A stretch of 64,000 bases of DNA, taken from contig NW_024037072.1 in NCBI RefSeq assembly GCF_015706575.1, positions 4,655,001-4,719,000 on the forward strand, given 5' to 3'. Origin of the DNA: Patiria miniata. Its lineage: Eukaryota > Echinodermata > Asteroidea > Valvatida > Asterinidae. Both the position numbers and the translations under genes were made by a program. Below are positions 37,501 to 50,459 of the stretch, one piece after another. The notes below the pieces were generated by a model. That model was not told the DNA's origin and did no database searches. It saw nothing but the letters and a program-made list of their open reading frames with translations. Each line of letters opens with the position of its first letter. Within the stretch, counting starts at the first letter, position 1.

Positions 37501-38300
37501 GAAAGAGATTGTATAGACAGAGCAGTCATTTTACGGTTCAGTGCGTCGAAGTCCATCTGTTTTCCATTTTGGCCAGATCGTTTTGGAAATGACATTTCTC
37601 ATCTTATTCGACTAATGTTTATTTGGCCCCTCAAACGTGTCTTTGGTGTGTGAAAAAGACGTGAAGTGTTGGTATAGCAGGTGGCAATTGTAGGTTTGTA
37701 ATTACAACCATTCACAGCATTGAAATCATTGAAAAGTATAGGCTATAATACTTGAATCTTTATATACTTGAATCTTTATAGCCCATACTTGGGTCATTGT
37801 CTTATGTGATACATTGACCTCGCACCTTCCGTGACCAATTATAACTGTTGGAAATGTTCATAGGCCAACTAATATCCAACTAATATGATTGGAGGATTGT
37901 GGGTCATTGCGACATTCATTAATCGAACCACTGCACGGCCTACGTCATAACCGTGCATTTTTTGGTTCCATTCACCGTGCATTTTCGTCCCATCCCTTTT
38001 GATCGCTAAGACTCGCAGCGGCCCGGCGCTATACGATCTTTGCACTATGCATATCATGCGTTATAGCAGTTCAAAACGTGCCTTTTGAAGTGGATGCAGT
38101 TGCCTTGATGATTGTTTTGCATTATTTTAAGAACTTACAATGTAGATTTTCATTATTGTCAATGATTTGACTTTTAAACCTTTGTTAGCCTTGAACAAGC
38201 TGAAAAAAAGTTGTGGACAGTGATACAAGTTTGTGAGTTTTGTTTGTTCTTAAAGTGTTATCCTCCAATCGAATGACAAAGATCTACTTGGATGTTATAT
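31572..38300. other. Long gene-poor stretch
   Basis: I found no exon with matching splice sites, no RNA gene and no bounded element. Notable only: a poly-C tract at 34145-34154 and 35606-35617, and a T-rich tract at 37105-37137. Coding exons of AT-rich or fast-evolving genes could be missed by eye. Confidence 0.35.
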
Positions 38301-38426
38301 AAAACAAATAATGAATGTTTCGCATTCGTGCAATGGTGAGAATATTTTCATTCGCTGAAAGATGGAATGTTCTTTCAACTCATTAAAATATTCTCCCCAC
38401 TGCACTCATAAACATTCATTATTTGT
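38301..38426. mobile_element. Small foldback MITE
   Basis: Arms ACAAATAATGAATGTTT and, inverted, the same sequence enclose GTGCAATGGTGAGAATATTTT and its inverse. Length about 126 bp, non-coding. Confidence 0.6.
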
Positions 38427-38682
38427 ATACTGTTTCACCCAAAGTCGACTAAATCAATAACGGAATGGGCAGTGCATGGCCAGTGCAAATGAATTAAACC
38501 CTAACACCCCCGGAAAAGGATCAGTGCTCGAAATCGATATCAGATTTTTCCATATCCTATTTACCTTGATTTTTGTATAGGTGCAAAATAAATGACAATT
38601 TTTTCTTTTCTTTTTAATTTTAAGGTTCTTGCAAAAAATATATTCGGCAACATTTAATGCTGACAAATGTTAGTCCCGCTCT

Positions 38683-39400
38683 AGTCTGGTTCCCAGACCA
38701 AAAGATTCTGACTATTCCTGATGAATCTTAGGTCAGGCAACCTCCGTGGCTAAAAATAAACATGATGACATTGATGGCCCTTTTTCAAAGCTCGGCTTCG
38801 TTTCCGATTTCGCTTTATCACTTTTAGCTTTTAATGTTCGATCTGATCAAATTTGTAAGTAAATCACTTGCTTCGTAATATCATACAGTTATGATAATAC
38901 AGTTTGATGTTTCTGTAAGATAACACTGACTAATGTTGATCTGGAATCTTCAAAATTAGGCACCCAAATAGCACTGTTAGCAGGCGGAGCCGAATGAAGA
39001 CCGAGTTTTGGAAAATCTCAGTAACGGTCGTCAAATTCAAAATTCCCTACATGACGCAGCAAAAAGTTCGCCCATACGATCCGAGTATATTTGATGCACA
39101 AAATCGTCGTTGAATTTCAAGTTTTCTAAATGAAAGCAATGAAATTAATTATTAACTCATTTAAAAAAAAATTAATAAGCAATTAGCAGTTAATTAAACC
39201 TATATTATATTCGGAACTACTCGGGCGCTATCCGATTGTCGACGAAACGAATTCGGCAAACTTCGGAAATTTTCGGGAAAAGGAGGAATTCCTCCCGTTT
39301 TAGTCACGTGACGTAAATTGTAATACAATGTATTACCGGAGGCTACCGGACCTAAGATTCATCGAGAATAGTCAGAATCTTTTGGTCTGGGAACCAGACT
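38683..39400. mobile_element. Mutator-like non-autonomous element with 11-bp target duplication
   Basis: About 60-bp terminal inverted repeats begin AGTCTGGTTCCCAGACCAAA at both ends. They are flanked by perfect direct repeats AGTCCCGCTCT (38672-38682 and 39401-39411). If the outer AGTCTGG is extended by the ambiguous base, the duplication reads as 9 bp. Duplications of 8-11 bp fit Mutator-like transposons. The 718-bp interior has no transposase. Isolated end-like motifs (GTCTGGTTCC) occur at 12723 and 30129. Confidence 0.75.
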
Positions 39401-39411
39401 AGTCCCGCTCT

Positions 39412-42072
39412 GCATTTCGTCAGAAATGAATTTATTCTCGATCCGCTAAGCGTCGACGTTTGACTGACTATTCACAAATGTACACGGTGTTGCAGCCAAT
39501 GAACTTCAATCGTATCCCACAGTGCTCAAAGGTCAGTAGAAGTACAATGTATCTGCAGGAGTTGACAACGCTAAACGACAGGATTTGAACATGACCTTTG
39601 AAATTGTCGTTTTCGAATACTATCCGAACGGTCATCACACTTCGTCTTAACGACCTTATTCGAACCACAAATCCTTAATTTTTTTCCTAGTATTGATTTT
39701 GCTCGTTGATGCAAATTTAAGGTACACACTCATCTGGAGATCGCCAGTACTCTGTGTTTAAAATTGTTTATATTGAAAAAAAGTATGAAAATGAATTTTA
39801 GAAAATGGTTTTTTTTTATATCTGACGTGGCAGCTATTTTCTTATTTTTGCCTAGCCTATACGTGCTTCCAGCAGTAAATAAAGCCATCGAATTATGAGC
39901 CAAAGCTGTCAACGTCAAACTGACGCCGTGTTATGATTCATACCAAGCAATTGACAATTCACAGTAGGAAATCAGACCACGCAACAATGATTTCACGTAT
40001 GCGTTTCAAGCATCGTTTCCGAAATAGAAAAGTGGTATGTGACTTGAATCTATAGCGAACGGATCATTTCTCCGGGATCAACATGTTGTATACGATGGAA
40101 ATCATTCGTGCTATACGAGAATTACACGAGAACCGCACATTTTCAAGGTATACTTTAACATATTTTCCAACTTTTATCGTCTCGTGTTGAACGAGTTTTA
40201 GACCTCAAAACGCGCCTTTTCGAAAACGATACTGTAAGACGGGAGTTCCTTTAAAACCCCTCATCAGCGAAATATTGTAAATATTAAAGGGACGCAAGGC
40301 GTCTTCTCCTAAATGTGCGACTGTCTATATGCATGGCTCTTCAGGAGCTAAAAACCCTCTGAAGTTACCTCGTATTATTGAACGACATATGCTCTCTAAT
40401 ATTGGTTTCCTAATACGGCAGGAAATTAGTCAGATTTTGAATCCATTCGCAGCATTTGATGCACGGACTATATTGGTACTTATTTTTTATTACACATGTT
40501 GAGTAACCATATAAACTCCGCGCAAATTATCCATGACCACCTGCAGTTTCCCGTTGGAGTGATTTTCGGATTTTATTTGTAATTTGTACAATTGTTTTTG
40601 GTACCGAGTATCGTTTCCCGTTCTAGTCGGCAGGACTTTCACACCAAATCCTTTTTTGTTGAAATTGATCGCGGCAAGTTGACGAGGAAGGGATTTCAGA
40701 TGCAAGGGCTGGCTCTTTTTTTCTGTATATAGTCGAAAGAGAGGCTGTTAGCAAGCGTCAGCCATTTGAATGGATTTCAATGCCTAAGCTGAAGCTTAAA
40801 CAGGCTACATAGTAACAACGCCAAAAGGTCTGTTCTGTGATTGGAGCCTCGATCTTATTGACCATTCCGAATCAACTGTCCAAAATTTGGCTATAGCAAG
40901 ATCTTTTGTAGTTTTTTGCCAGACGGACTAATTTCACGAATTGTCTTTGATACTTTCAACTATAATTCAAATAAACTACAATAGGAAAATAAAGATGCAA
41001 TTTTAATATTCTTATTTAAAATAGCCAATTGAGTGGAGTGGGGTTTGAACCTCAACCTCCGGGCTACCGTTCCAGCCTTCGACCAACTGATAGGAAATGT
41101 CTACCCGTATCGGGTATATGAGCATAAACAGTTTATCCTTCTAAAAGCCCACCGTAAAGTATCGCATAAACTCTGAGATAAAGATCGCCTGGCTATCCAA
41201 ACGTTCGGTTGTTTTTATTTTCCTTTTGAGAAGTCTGTTTTTATTCACAGAAGAAGTTGAGAATAATAAGCTCACCAGATGGATACGTTACAGACGATCT
41301 TATCCGTGTATTCTGCAATACGAGTGAGATACCATACAATATTCAATGTGCATCTGTAATATAATATTAGGATCATTTTGGCTTGAATCATCAATAACTT
41401 AAAATACGTGTGCAGTACAGCGTCTACTCTTGTCAATGTAATTCATTTAAAGACTTCGTTAACATGTACATGGTACACTCCATCGTTTGAAGCAACAAAC
41501 GTGCTCAAAATAAAGGTTCAAAACGACTAATAGAAAACCTGTCCACAATTTTGTTTTGCCTAATAGGCCTACGTGGATTCCTTGTTGCTAGCGCTTTCGT
41601 TTAATACCGTTTTGTATTTTGAAATGCACCCTTTCTTGTGTAATCCCTAAATCAGCCCTCGATCGGCCAGTGAATCTCACTCAGCCGGTTATTGTAGGTG
41701 GCGTCGAAGGCCCCGTGGATGGTAGTATCATCAAACTTTCTTTAAAAAGTGTGCACCTGCATGGGAACACTTTTTAAAACAACCCTATTGTTTCTTCCAA
41801 AAAATACCATTTCAGGCGGAAAACTTTAACATTTTTTTTGTTTCATTGTTTCTCTTCACTTTGAGCACGGATTTTCTTATTAAATCAGTATAGGTCCGTT
41901 TCCGAGTAATTACCAATTCAATTTAATTCAATCAACATTTATTTCCATAATGGCACAACTTTTATAGACAATGTAACAAAGTGAAGTAACTAATAACATA
42001 TTATGAAAAAAAACATGAAAAAAAGTAAGACTGCTGCAAACTGCTTACTGACTGGATGGACCTGAAATATAT
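39412..42072. other. Gene-free interval with one tRNA-like patch
   Basis: No exon is supported. A tRNA-like patch on the minus strand (about 41093-41030) has GTTGGTCGAAGGCTGG and a B-box-like GGTTCAAACCCC, but does not fold as a full tRNA. Confidence 0.35.
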
Positions 42073-42174
42073 AAATCTAAAAATTAATGTGGCCTGACGT
42101 TGCGAACTTAGCAAGTTCTTCTGAAGAAGAACTTGCTAAGTTCGCAACGTCAGGCCACATTAATTTTTAGATTT
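42073..42174. repeat. 102-bp near-perfect palindrome
   Basis: The left arm 42073-42122 and right arm 42125-42174 are exact inverse complements over 50 bases, separated by GA. The arms begin AAATCTAAAAATTAATGTGG and meet at TTCTTCT/AGAAGAA. No target duplication or MITE-like ends are visible. As RNA it would form one long hairpin. Confidence 0.95.
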
Positions 42175-43998
42175 AATAATATATTAAGATTATACCTGGA
42201 AATCTTATAGGCCTAGATAAGAAAGAAAGAACAATAAATCAATGGGCAATTATGGAGGCATCTTTCGAAGCCCGGAACCAAAATGACAACTCAACAAATA
42301 CGGAGACAGACTCACAATTGGACAAACATAAATACAACACACAAGAGATAAATGTAAATATTAGGGATAGAACAAAGTAGATAATGCCTTGTAAATAAAT
42401 AACTCATGCAACTAGTCAAAGAGCAATGTTCCTTATTGGGAGTACCTTAATTTCGTTACTCTGAGATATGTCATTGTTGGTTATGCCCGAGCCTCGTGGA
42501 AGTTGTCCCGAGGAAAAAATCCTTTCTGTAAAATTGAATGCACCAAGAAGGGGATCCTTGCCATGTTTTGAATCAATTAAGTTTTGAATCCATTAATGTA
42601 GTTCAGCAGGCACACCCGACACCCTCGACAATAGATCGCTTGCACTGCAGCCGACTATGAAGCGCGGGCTTTTGTTTAACAGCTAAATGATACACGTGAG
42701 CAGACCTCCGAATGCAATCGATTTATTGCCACAGTTTTCTTTACAACCAATCAAAATCTATTGAGAACCAATTAACCCATGATTCGCAAACAAACGCATG
42801 GTACTTCGCAAACAAGGACAGGGTACTTGCATGATATAGGCTCTAATTATCTCAGAAATAATTGTTGCGTGCTAATTAAGATCCTATAGTTGCAGTCGTT
42901 AAACCTTCATTCACTGTCACGACAAAAGCATTACAAAACAGAGAAAGCAAATCATGCTTCTGATATTCAGTAATTACAATACTGTACTGTCTTATGCCAC
43001 TCTGCAGTTACTATATAAAGGCCTAAAATTTGACAAAATATTCTAAAAAGTAGGACAATTTATTGATGAAGAGGTATGAAGCAAAAGTACCACACAGAAA
43101 AGAATTAAACGTCTGTCCTCAACATGAATTATAAGTACTGCACGGTTTGGTATATTGGCCGTTCAATAATATTACGTTCGTCTATTTGAAAAATGTCGGA
43201 TTTGCGATCAGAGACGGAAACGGAAACATCGAACCTACCAGTTGACGTTTGAACTTCAGAGAGAATCTACGAGCGTGAGACGGCGCGAGTCGCAGGAGAA
43301 ACTTAGTTTGATCTTCTGGATGGACAGCCACCAAACGCCTCCCTTCCTCGGATGACAACTTGACGTGGGGAAAGTACCGTTAGCTCGAGTCAGGATGTCT
43401 GTAAGGTATCGCGGTTATTCCCTGTGTGATACCAGGTGATCAATTAGCACACTGCTGCCTCTGGCAGGACGTCGCTTTCTTTTTACTCGCGAGTCCAATA
43501 TTTTTTTTGCACATCTGAGCATCTTACTGCGCTGTCACGTGAGCGACCCCCCCCCCATCACACACCCATCCCCCCCCCCCCTTCTAAAGCAAGCGTATGC
43601 GTGAAGCGGCCGTTTCCGGAACATGCTCTGTTAACGTACATAGATTCGTTGCATGGTGCAGTGTGCCGCAGAAATATACGCTTAGGGATTCAGCCTATAC
43701 ACGTGTTCTGCCTGCGAGAACCATGCTGTGGGCCTAAGTAGGAATTATTGTACGAACAGTGGTTTTGGTAATTGACGTGTTTATTGGTGATGTTGGCGCG
43801 AGGATCAATTTCCCGTAAAAACGATTTACTGTACGAGACCTAAATTCGCCAAGGCACCAAAAAAAGCTTAAACAAGGGGTTGGGATACAAATCTTCAATA
43901 TTCGTAATTATAAAGATTGTCAGGGCTCTCCCGATCTAACTACAGCAAGTATAGTGATTTGGGGATTCATTTTTGGTGTGTTTAACCTGTCTTCTTGA
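42175..43998. other. Gene-free interval
   Basis: No exon with splice support. A CpG-richer patch at about 43200-43420 could be a promoter or 5' leader, but no frame confirms it. Poly-C tracts are at 43548-43557 and 43571-43580. Confidence 0.3.
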
Positions 43999-44530
43999 CT
44001 TCAGGAGCGGCTCAACTGGGGGGGGGGGGGGGGGGGGGGGGGGGCGCAGGGGGCACTCCTCCCCCCCCCTCAGATTTACCCAAGTGCCCCTCTCGCGGAC
44101 ATAAATGTGCCCCGCCTCGAGCATAAATGTACCCCCTCGAGATGAAAACAAAACTGGACCTAAAATTTCGGATAATTTGTTTTCAGTAACCATTTCCCAG
44201 AATGGTATAGAGAGTTCTGATATGAACGATGAATATGAAAACCAAGCCCCAAACCCTTTCAATGCGGTCTGAAAATGGGCATATATAATGCGTAGTTTGC
44301 ATAATGGCCGGTTTTGAAGAGCGCCCCTATTTTGGAAGATGGTACCAGCCCCTCCCCCCCCCCCCCCCACCCCCACTATTTGAATTTACGGAGGCCAAGT
44401 GTCCGGTGAAATAAACGTGTCGACATTTCAGCACGGATGTGCCAAAAAAAAATACTGAGCAAGTGCCCCTTTTGGGTGATCCCCCTCCCCCCCCCCCCTC
44501 TCCCCAAGTTTGAAAACCGTTCCGCCGCCG
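43999..44530. mobile_element. G/C-run element with long G tract
   Basis: It runs from GGAGCGGCTCAACTGGGG to CAAGTTTGAAAACCGTTCC, with a G tract at 44020-44044 and several C tracts. Ends are only loosely inverted. The reading frame across it on the minus strand is made of homopolymer Gly and Pro and is not a gene. Confidence 0.45.
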
Positions 44531-44802
44531 CTGCTTGACTTTGGTTTACCTTAACCTGAAATATGACCTAATTTTTAATTGTGTATTTGGCGACGAAGCA
44601 GAGACAACAATGATCAAGTTACTAGCTCGCTCTTGCTTCTTTCTGATTAATTTTGTTATGATAGCTATGAATCAATGAATACCTAATGATGCGAAAATAT
44701 TTAGAGCGAGACTGATATGCCTCGCGGCCAAACAGATGATGCTACCGGCCATTTTCCTTTTAGTACACCGGTTTCGACTTGATGCATAATAAGGCAAACA
44801 GG

Positions 44803-45180
44803 ATGATTTGCTTTTCATGCATTCCCCCGGTTTGTTCGTTTCAAATAGCAGCACATTCGAAATAATGTACAAAACTTAACTGTTAAAGTGTCAGCTCAGT
44901 GGGTATTAAACATTTCGAGAAAACAGTGAAAAACCATGCACAACCTTTTGATCACGAAAAACACGATTTCGTCGATAGCACACTTTCCAAAAAAATCAGT
45001 CAGTTGACAGATCGTTGAAAATCACCTCTCAGTACGTTTCTTGATTTCTTCTAAATGACAGCAAGCCGGACGGAATAATTTCACGCGGTGTTTGATACCA
45101 ATGTGATCTTTAATCCAAGGTTTTTGATAATGATTCGGTGTAGTTTACTTTTGGGAGAAATGCAAATGATCCCTTGCCTT
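44803..45180 (+). repeat. Dispersed repeat, copy a (CAGCTCAGTGGGTAT family)
   Basis: It shares GATTTGCTTTTCATGCATT, CAGCTCAGTGGGTATTAAA, AGTGAAAAACCATGCACAAC, CTTTTGATCACGA and GACAGCAAGCC with the copies at 48106-48570. Divergence is high and no ends are defined. The family is not recognised. Confidence 0.55.
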
Positions 45181-48105
45181 TAACTAAACCTAGTAAATGA
45201 ACTATTGCAGTTGGCCAAACTACGGCTTTTGTACGCCACAATCATCCGGGTTGGTGTATCAAAGGAGGCCAGCCTTTCTTCGGATGTGTAGATACCGTTT
45301 GACCGAAGTATTAGTGGTTTGCGTAAACGTAATTCAATTGAGGGAGACTCGTTTCACGATATCTAAGATCAGTGTCTTTGGGCGTCCAATGTCACAAAAC
45401 GTGTCAAGATGTCAACAGCTGACAAGAAAATAATTTATCTGTCCGGGGAAATTTTTGAAATTGCACTGTGAAGTAACAATTTATAGCCGAACTTGTCGCC
45501 CTATTTACGGGTGAATGGATGCCGATGTGAGGACGGTATATTGGCTGTCGGTAAATCAAACATAAAAGGTTTATCGGATCACCGTGGGGAATATCGGATC
45601 AGCGTGGGGAAGTTCTCAGTGCCTCCTAGGAATAATTTTAAAATCGCCCGAAATAATTTCATTCTGCAATTTCGACAGTTGCTCATTTTGCCTTCGAAAA
45701 TTTGGGAGCACTTTAGCGTAGTGCTCCACATGCATAAATTAAACATATCTATATTCCCTCAGGGGAGAGCGACAATTTGTTTTCATATGCCGTTTCCTGA
45801 TTGGTGAATAATTCAGAGAGACAGCGCTCTTGACCGGCGAGGACCAATTAAGATTCCTGATAGGAAACAAGCTGCGTCCTGCCAAAGCCTCAATGTTATG
45901 AAAGCGCCACCTCAACTGTTGAATTCAAGAGAGTCGGTGGTAGGAAGAAAAACGCTTGGAGTGGCCATTTCCTCAACAGAACGGTCTTAAATTACAAATC
46001 CACAAGGAAGGTCGTGGGATGAACTAAGCTTAGATGACAGAGCGTCCACAATATTCATAGGGGTCTATTTTTTTTTGACAGGTCATTAATTTAACACTCT
46101 ACAAAACATGCAGTCTTAAAAATTGAGCTATAGCTGTGTGGCTATCGCGGGTACACAGGACACCAAGCGCTAATGATGAAGACTGGGGGCGGCATTAGCT
46201 GATATAAAGCGGGCGACACACTGAGGCGATAATGTACGCGGTTCGGTGTCGTAATGGCGAAAGCGGCTGTTTAAAAAAAGTGTTAAAAAAAATCAAGACT
46301 TCGCATTTAATGTTTTAAGGCTAAAAAGTTCTCGTCAAATTGTCATCAAGAAGTTCGATTAATGCTGGCAATTTATCGTAACCTTAAACATCGTCACATG
46401 GGCGACCGCTCACTCAGCACTGGCTAGCTATAGCTTAAATGCGGAACTTGTTATTATCGATAACTATGGTCTGCGATTGGTAACTTTTCGATATACAAAG
46501 TCAGTGTTAAACTTTACTTTTTAACCCGCAGAAAAAAAACGTATAAAAACGCATCAAGAAAAAACAGCTACAGTGTCAGATATACTCAACCAGGGTTTTT
46601 CAACGTTTCCTTTGTAAATGTAGGAAACTATCTGGATTTTCTGTTACCAAGACCTTCGAAATATGTTAAGTAAATAGTCAAAATCACGAAAAATATGTCA
46701 GTTTATGTGAGGAAAGAGTACAGGGAGGATTCCATTTTCCTTCTTTTGGTGTGCTCCCCCCCCTTCCTCCGCAAAGAAACCCCGCCCCATTTTTTTTTCT
46801 CACGGATGAAGCGGTGAATCTTCCCCACAATTCAAACGTAATTACTAAAGCTTTGTTACAACGGAACTCACACACTGATCTACCTACTACTTTATTCACA
46901 GGTTATTTCTCTAGAGGCCAATAAATATGAAGTATAGGATGTAATGATGAACCTTCATTTCCGTTTGGTCAAATCGTTACCCCCTTCCATGCATTAAGTA
47001 GTTGTTCTTTCATCCCAGTTTTGTTTTCCTTTCATTTGCAGTATTGTGCTGCCCTCGATGGCTTCTCCTTGTGAATAAATAAATGGTGAGTTAAATTTAT
47101 TTGTACAAATTGGAAGTTCTCAAAAGACCGGCCACTTAATAAAAATACACATAGGTGCTTATTTTATCGAGCTGGGGCAGAGAGGTTTTTCTTTGCTAAA
47201 GCAGACATCCAGCCAAAAACCATGCGATGTACAGAGCGATTACAAGAAAAAGTGGACCCCCCCAACCCCCCCCCCCAAAAAAAAATATTAAACAAATAAT
47301 GTAGCACAAAAAACTGCTTTTATTTGAAAAAATACTGAAATTGATCAATCCGTTCAAAGAATATACCCATTTAAACGCAATGACCCTAAAACCTGTTTCG
47401 TCCCTCCCCCCCCCCCCCCCCCCCAAAAAAAAAACACACACACACACAAAGAAAATGACACAGAATACTTGTTTCAACAACTGTCAACAACTGTAGTACA
47501 CAATATCTTTATTCACAACCCTGCTTATACTCAGGCAAACAATTTGATTTATAAAATCAACTTTAAAACAAAAAAAGACGGGCCTTCAAAAGGACTTTGT
47601 TTGATATTTCTAATTATTAAACTGAGGTTTTTATCGCTGGTGATGTTTGAAGACTATTGTGGCGATGATTCTTGAAATCGCATTTTGGACGGAAGAAGTT
47701 TTTGGGTCATTGTGTTTAAATGGTGATACTTTGAATGGATTGAGCAATTTCAGTATTTTTTTAATCTTAAAGTAGTTTATGAAATTGGCTTTCCAATTGG
47801 GTGCTACATATTTTTTTTTAAATATGAAACATATTGTTTGTGGTTTGGGTTCCGCTTTTTCTTTTACTCACCCTTGTATTAAAGTAATGTTGCGTATGGC
47901 GTTCTCGTTTTTGGCTTTGATGATCCTCAAAGTCTGCGGGGCATTATAGTTTTTAATTATTCACGTTAGCAGCTCAAGGAATTTGAACAGGTGTTAATTG
48001 TAGGTCATCATGAGTGACATAATGACTCTCAGATGTTGTGTAATGAAGTATATCTTGATTGTATTACACCGATTTCTACTAGTGCCCCTTAAGATATATA
48101 GGATC
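45181..48105. other. Gene-poor stretch
   Basis: No supported exon. C-run/A-run tracts at 47260-47285 and 47404-47434 belong to G/C-run repeats. A CAGGGTGAGTAAAAA-family end faces left at about 47876. Confidence 0.35.
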
Positions 48106-48570
48106 ATTTGCTTTTCATGCATTTTGTTTGTTTTCAATACTCAAATTCCAAAGAAGAATGTTCAAAATTTAATCCGTCGTAGTTTTAGATCAGTGGGTAT
48201 TATACAATTTTCGCAAGAATGAGTGAAAAACCGCAGTGCACAACCTTTTGATCACGAAACACGATTCGTCAATAGCATACATTTTGTTGTTTCAAATAAC
48301 AACACCACTCGAAATCCAAAGTAGAATGTTCAAAATGTAGCCCGTTGAAGTTTCAGCTCAGTGGGTATCAACATATAATTTTCGGGAAAACTGTGAAAAA
48401 CCATGCACAACATTTTGATCACAAACACGATGTCAATAAGTTGCCTGATTGCTGGAAATGTCTTCTTAATGACAGCAAGCCAGGGCGAATAATTTCATGC
48501 GGTGTTAATCCAAGTGAGTGTTTTTTTTTTCTTCAATAGCTCTGTAGGTTACTCTTAGGAGAAATGCAAA
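48106..48570 (+). repeat. Dispersed repeat, tandem copies b and c
   Basis: Two head-to-tail copies (about 48106-48285 and 48286-48570) of the repeat at 44803-45180. Each has the CAGTGGGTAT, GTGAAAAACC and TTTTGATCAC blocks; only the second continues into the AATGACAGCAAGCC tail. Confidence 0.55.
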
Positions 48571-49182
48571 TGATTATATGTGCCTTTATGGGGTGTTAGT
48601 CTATGTAATAGACCATGGAGAAGCCATCGTCTATGATACTTGAGCATATTTCGGCGCTGATTAACTATGCAAGACAACCGCCCATTGACCTCAAGATTTT
48701 GACCAATCAGCGGGCGCTTTCTAAATCGGGTCTTCGGTCATTCACCTGTTGTCGCGTCATAGACATTGATAAAAAAAAAAAACCTAGACGCAGCAACAAC
48801 TGTGGCCACGCGCTATTATGTTACGCGATGCGCGCCCGACTGTTGTGTATTATAAAACATTGATCCCATAATGGAGATCAATGATTACAAAACACTGCAT
48901 TCGAATTGACCAATCAAACAATTAGTCCTTATTTGGGAATGAAATGACGTCACGATTTAGTGAAGTCGACTCCGATTGGCGGAGGCGCGGGATCGCATGA
49001 ATCTGCATGCTAAGATATATCAGACGTTATACGGAGACGGGGTTCCGTGGATAACGGGTCATACTAGGGGTGTATGGGCCCTATCATAAATACCTCACGT
49101 CGGAAAACCCATTGATATTTGTTTCAACATTTTAAATTATGTTTTGATGCCTCGCTCACGATCACTCGTGTTGTCACTCTCT

Positions 49183-49392
49183 AAATTCCAAAGAGTGAAA
49201 ATTCACTCCATTCGATTAAAGATTCACTCCCACAGTCGAAAACTAGGGACTAGACGTTTTAGAGTGAAATTTCTTCAATCTTAAAGATCGAGGTTTCACT
49301 CGAGCTTCGACTGAAGTGGTTCAATGTCAATCGAAAATGAGAGTGATTTTCACTCTAAAAAGTCTAGTCCCTAATTTTACTCTGTGGAATTT
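49183..49392. mobile_element. Foldback MITE, AAATTCCAMAGAGT ends
   Basis: Inverted ends (AAATTCCAAAGAGTGAAAATT and, inverse, AAATTCCACAGAGTAAAATT) enclose inverted blocks ACTAGGGACTAGACGTTTTA / TAAAAAGTCTAGTCCCTA. The interior is rich in GAGTGAAA. Non-coding, about 210 bp. Confidence 0.65.
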
Positions 49393-50125
49393 CGAGAGGA
49401 CTGAAATTGTAGTCTTTGGATAATTTCAAAATAATAGGGGTTCCACAATTAACACAAGAATGAACATTTTGTTTAAACTTGGTAGAACAATCTGCACCTC
49501 TTCAATCTGATCCTTGCAGGAAAATTCCAAATTCGATTTAAATGCTGTATATAATGTGTAAAGCAAAGAATGTTTTGTGTCGTAATCAATTAATGAAGAA
49601 ATTAAGGTATTACCTAAATAAAGGACCTGATCAAATTGTTGAAATATATTTGACTTATGGAAAGTAGCTATAACATTTTGAATTTGCACACCTCTTGTCA
49701 AGATTATTGAAGAAGTGGTGAAGTTGTCCAGTCCATTGGGTAATAACCAGTTATATATGCTGTCCAAAAACAAACGACGGTGTAAAGTCGCCGGCATGCA
49801 GCAGGTTGTGGTCCCAGATGCAGAGCCCGTCGCGGTCATGCATTGCAAAACCACGCGCCCAAGGAGATTAGCTTACGGCCTGATGCGGAACGGATAATGC
49901 ATAATGGAAAACTGAAGGATTGCCATCTTGCTGGAGGTCTAAATGATATATGTTTGCTATAGTTCGACCGAACCGTTGGTCTGCATTATACTGTATATGT
50001 TTCTATTGGAGAATTTTGTTTCCGACGATCTAGTTATAAGCTACGAATGGGTTCAGTTTCCACTTTTTGTGCTCAGAAAAAAACTCTACGTTTAATGTGT
50101 AGGCCTATATTAATATACTTCATCT

Positions 50126-50403
50126 CATGGGCGTCGCGAGGGGGGGGGGAGGGGGCAAGGGGGGCACTTGCCCCCCCCCCCCCCCCCCGGAAAAGCAAAA
50201 AAAAAAGAAGAAAAAAAGAAAAAAAGAGAGAAAAAAGAGGCGCGAAGTCATAGTGGTGTAAATTTCATGGGTTGGGGGGGGGGGCAAAATGTCCCTGCCC
50301 CCCTCTAAAAAACTGATAAATCGAGAATGTGTTGAGAAATACAGGCATTTTTTGGCAAAAATATGTTTTGCCCCCCTCTAGAAAAACCCTGGCGACGCAC
50401 ATG
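50126..50403. mobile_element. G/C-run inverted-repeat element, copy 2
   Basis: Ends CATGGGCGTCGCGAGGG and, inverse, CATGTGCGTCGCCAGGG. Same internal order as the copy at 30974-31240: G-run, C-run, A/G tract, G-run, CTGATAAATCGAGAAT, C-run. Confidence 0.7.
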
Positions 50404-50459
50404 CTTCATCTTCATCAGAACTTGTTAAATTGATGCCGGTACCTCTTTCAGGTAATGTA

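Noticed and set aside
43200-43420. Possible CpG-rich 5' leader with ATG followed by a donor (ATGTCT|GTAAGG)
   Set aside because: Only two codons would be coded and no downstream exon was recognised.
43936-44376. 146-residue minus-strand frame
   Set aside because: It runs through G/C homopolymers (Gly and Pro runs) of a repeat element.
49426-49854. 142-residue minus-strand frame in AT-rich DNA
   Set aside because: No recognisable domain, biased to Leu/Ile/Phe, no splice or start support; it may be a chance frame or an old repeat relic.
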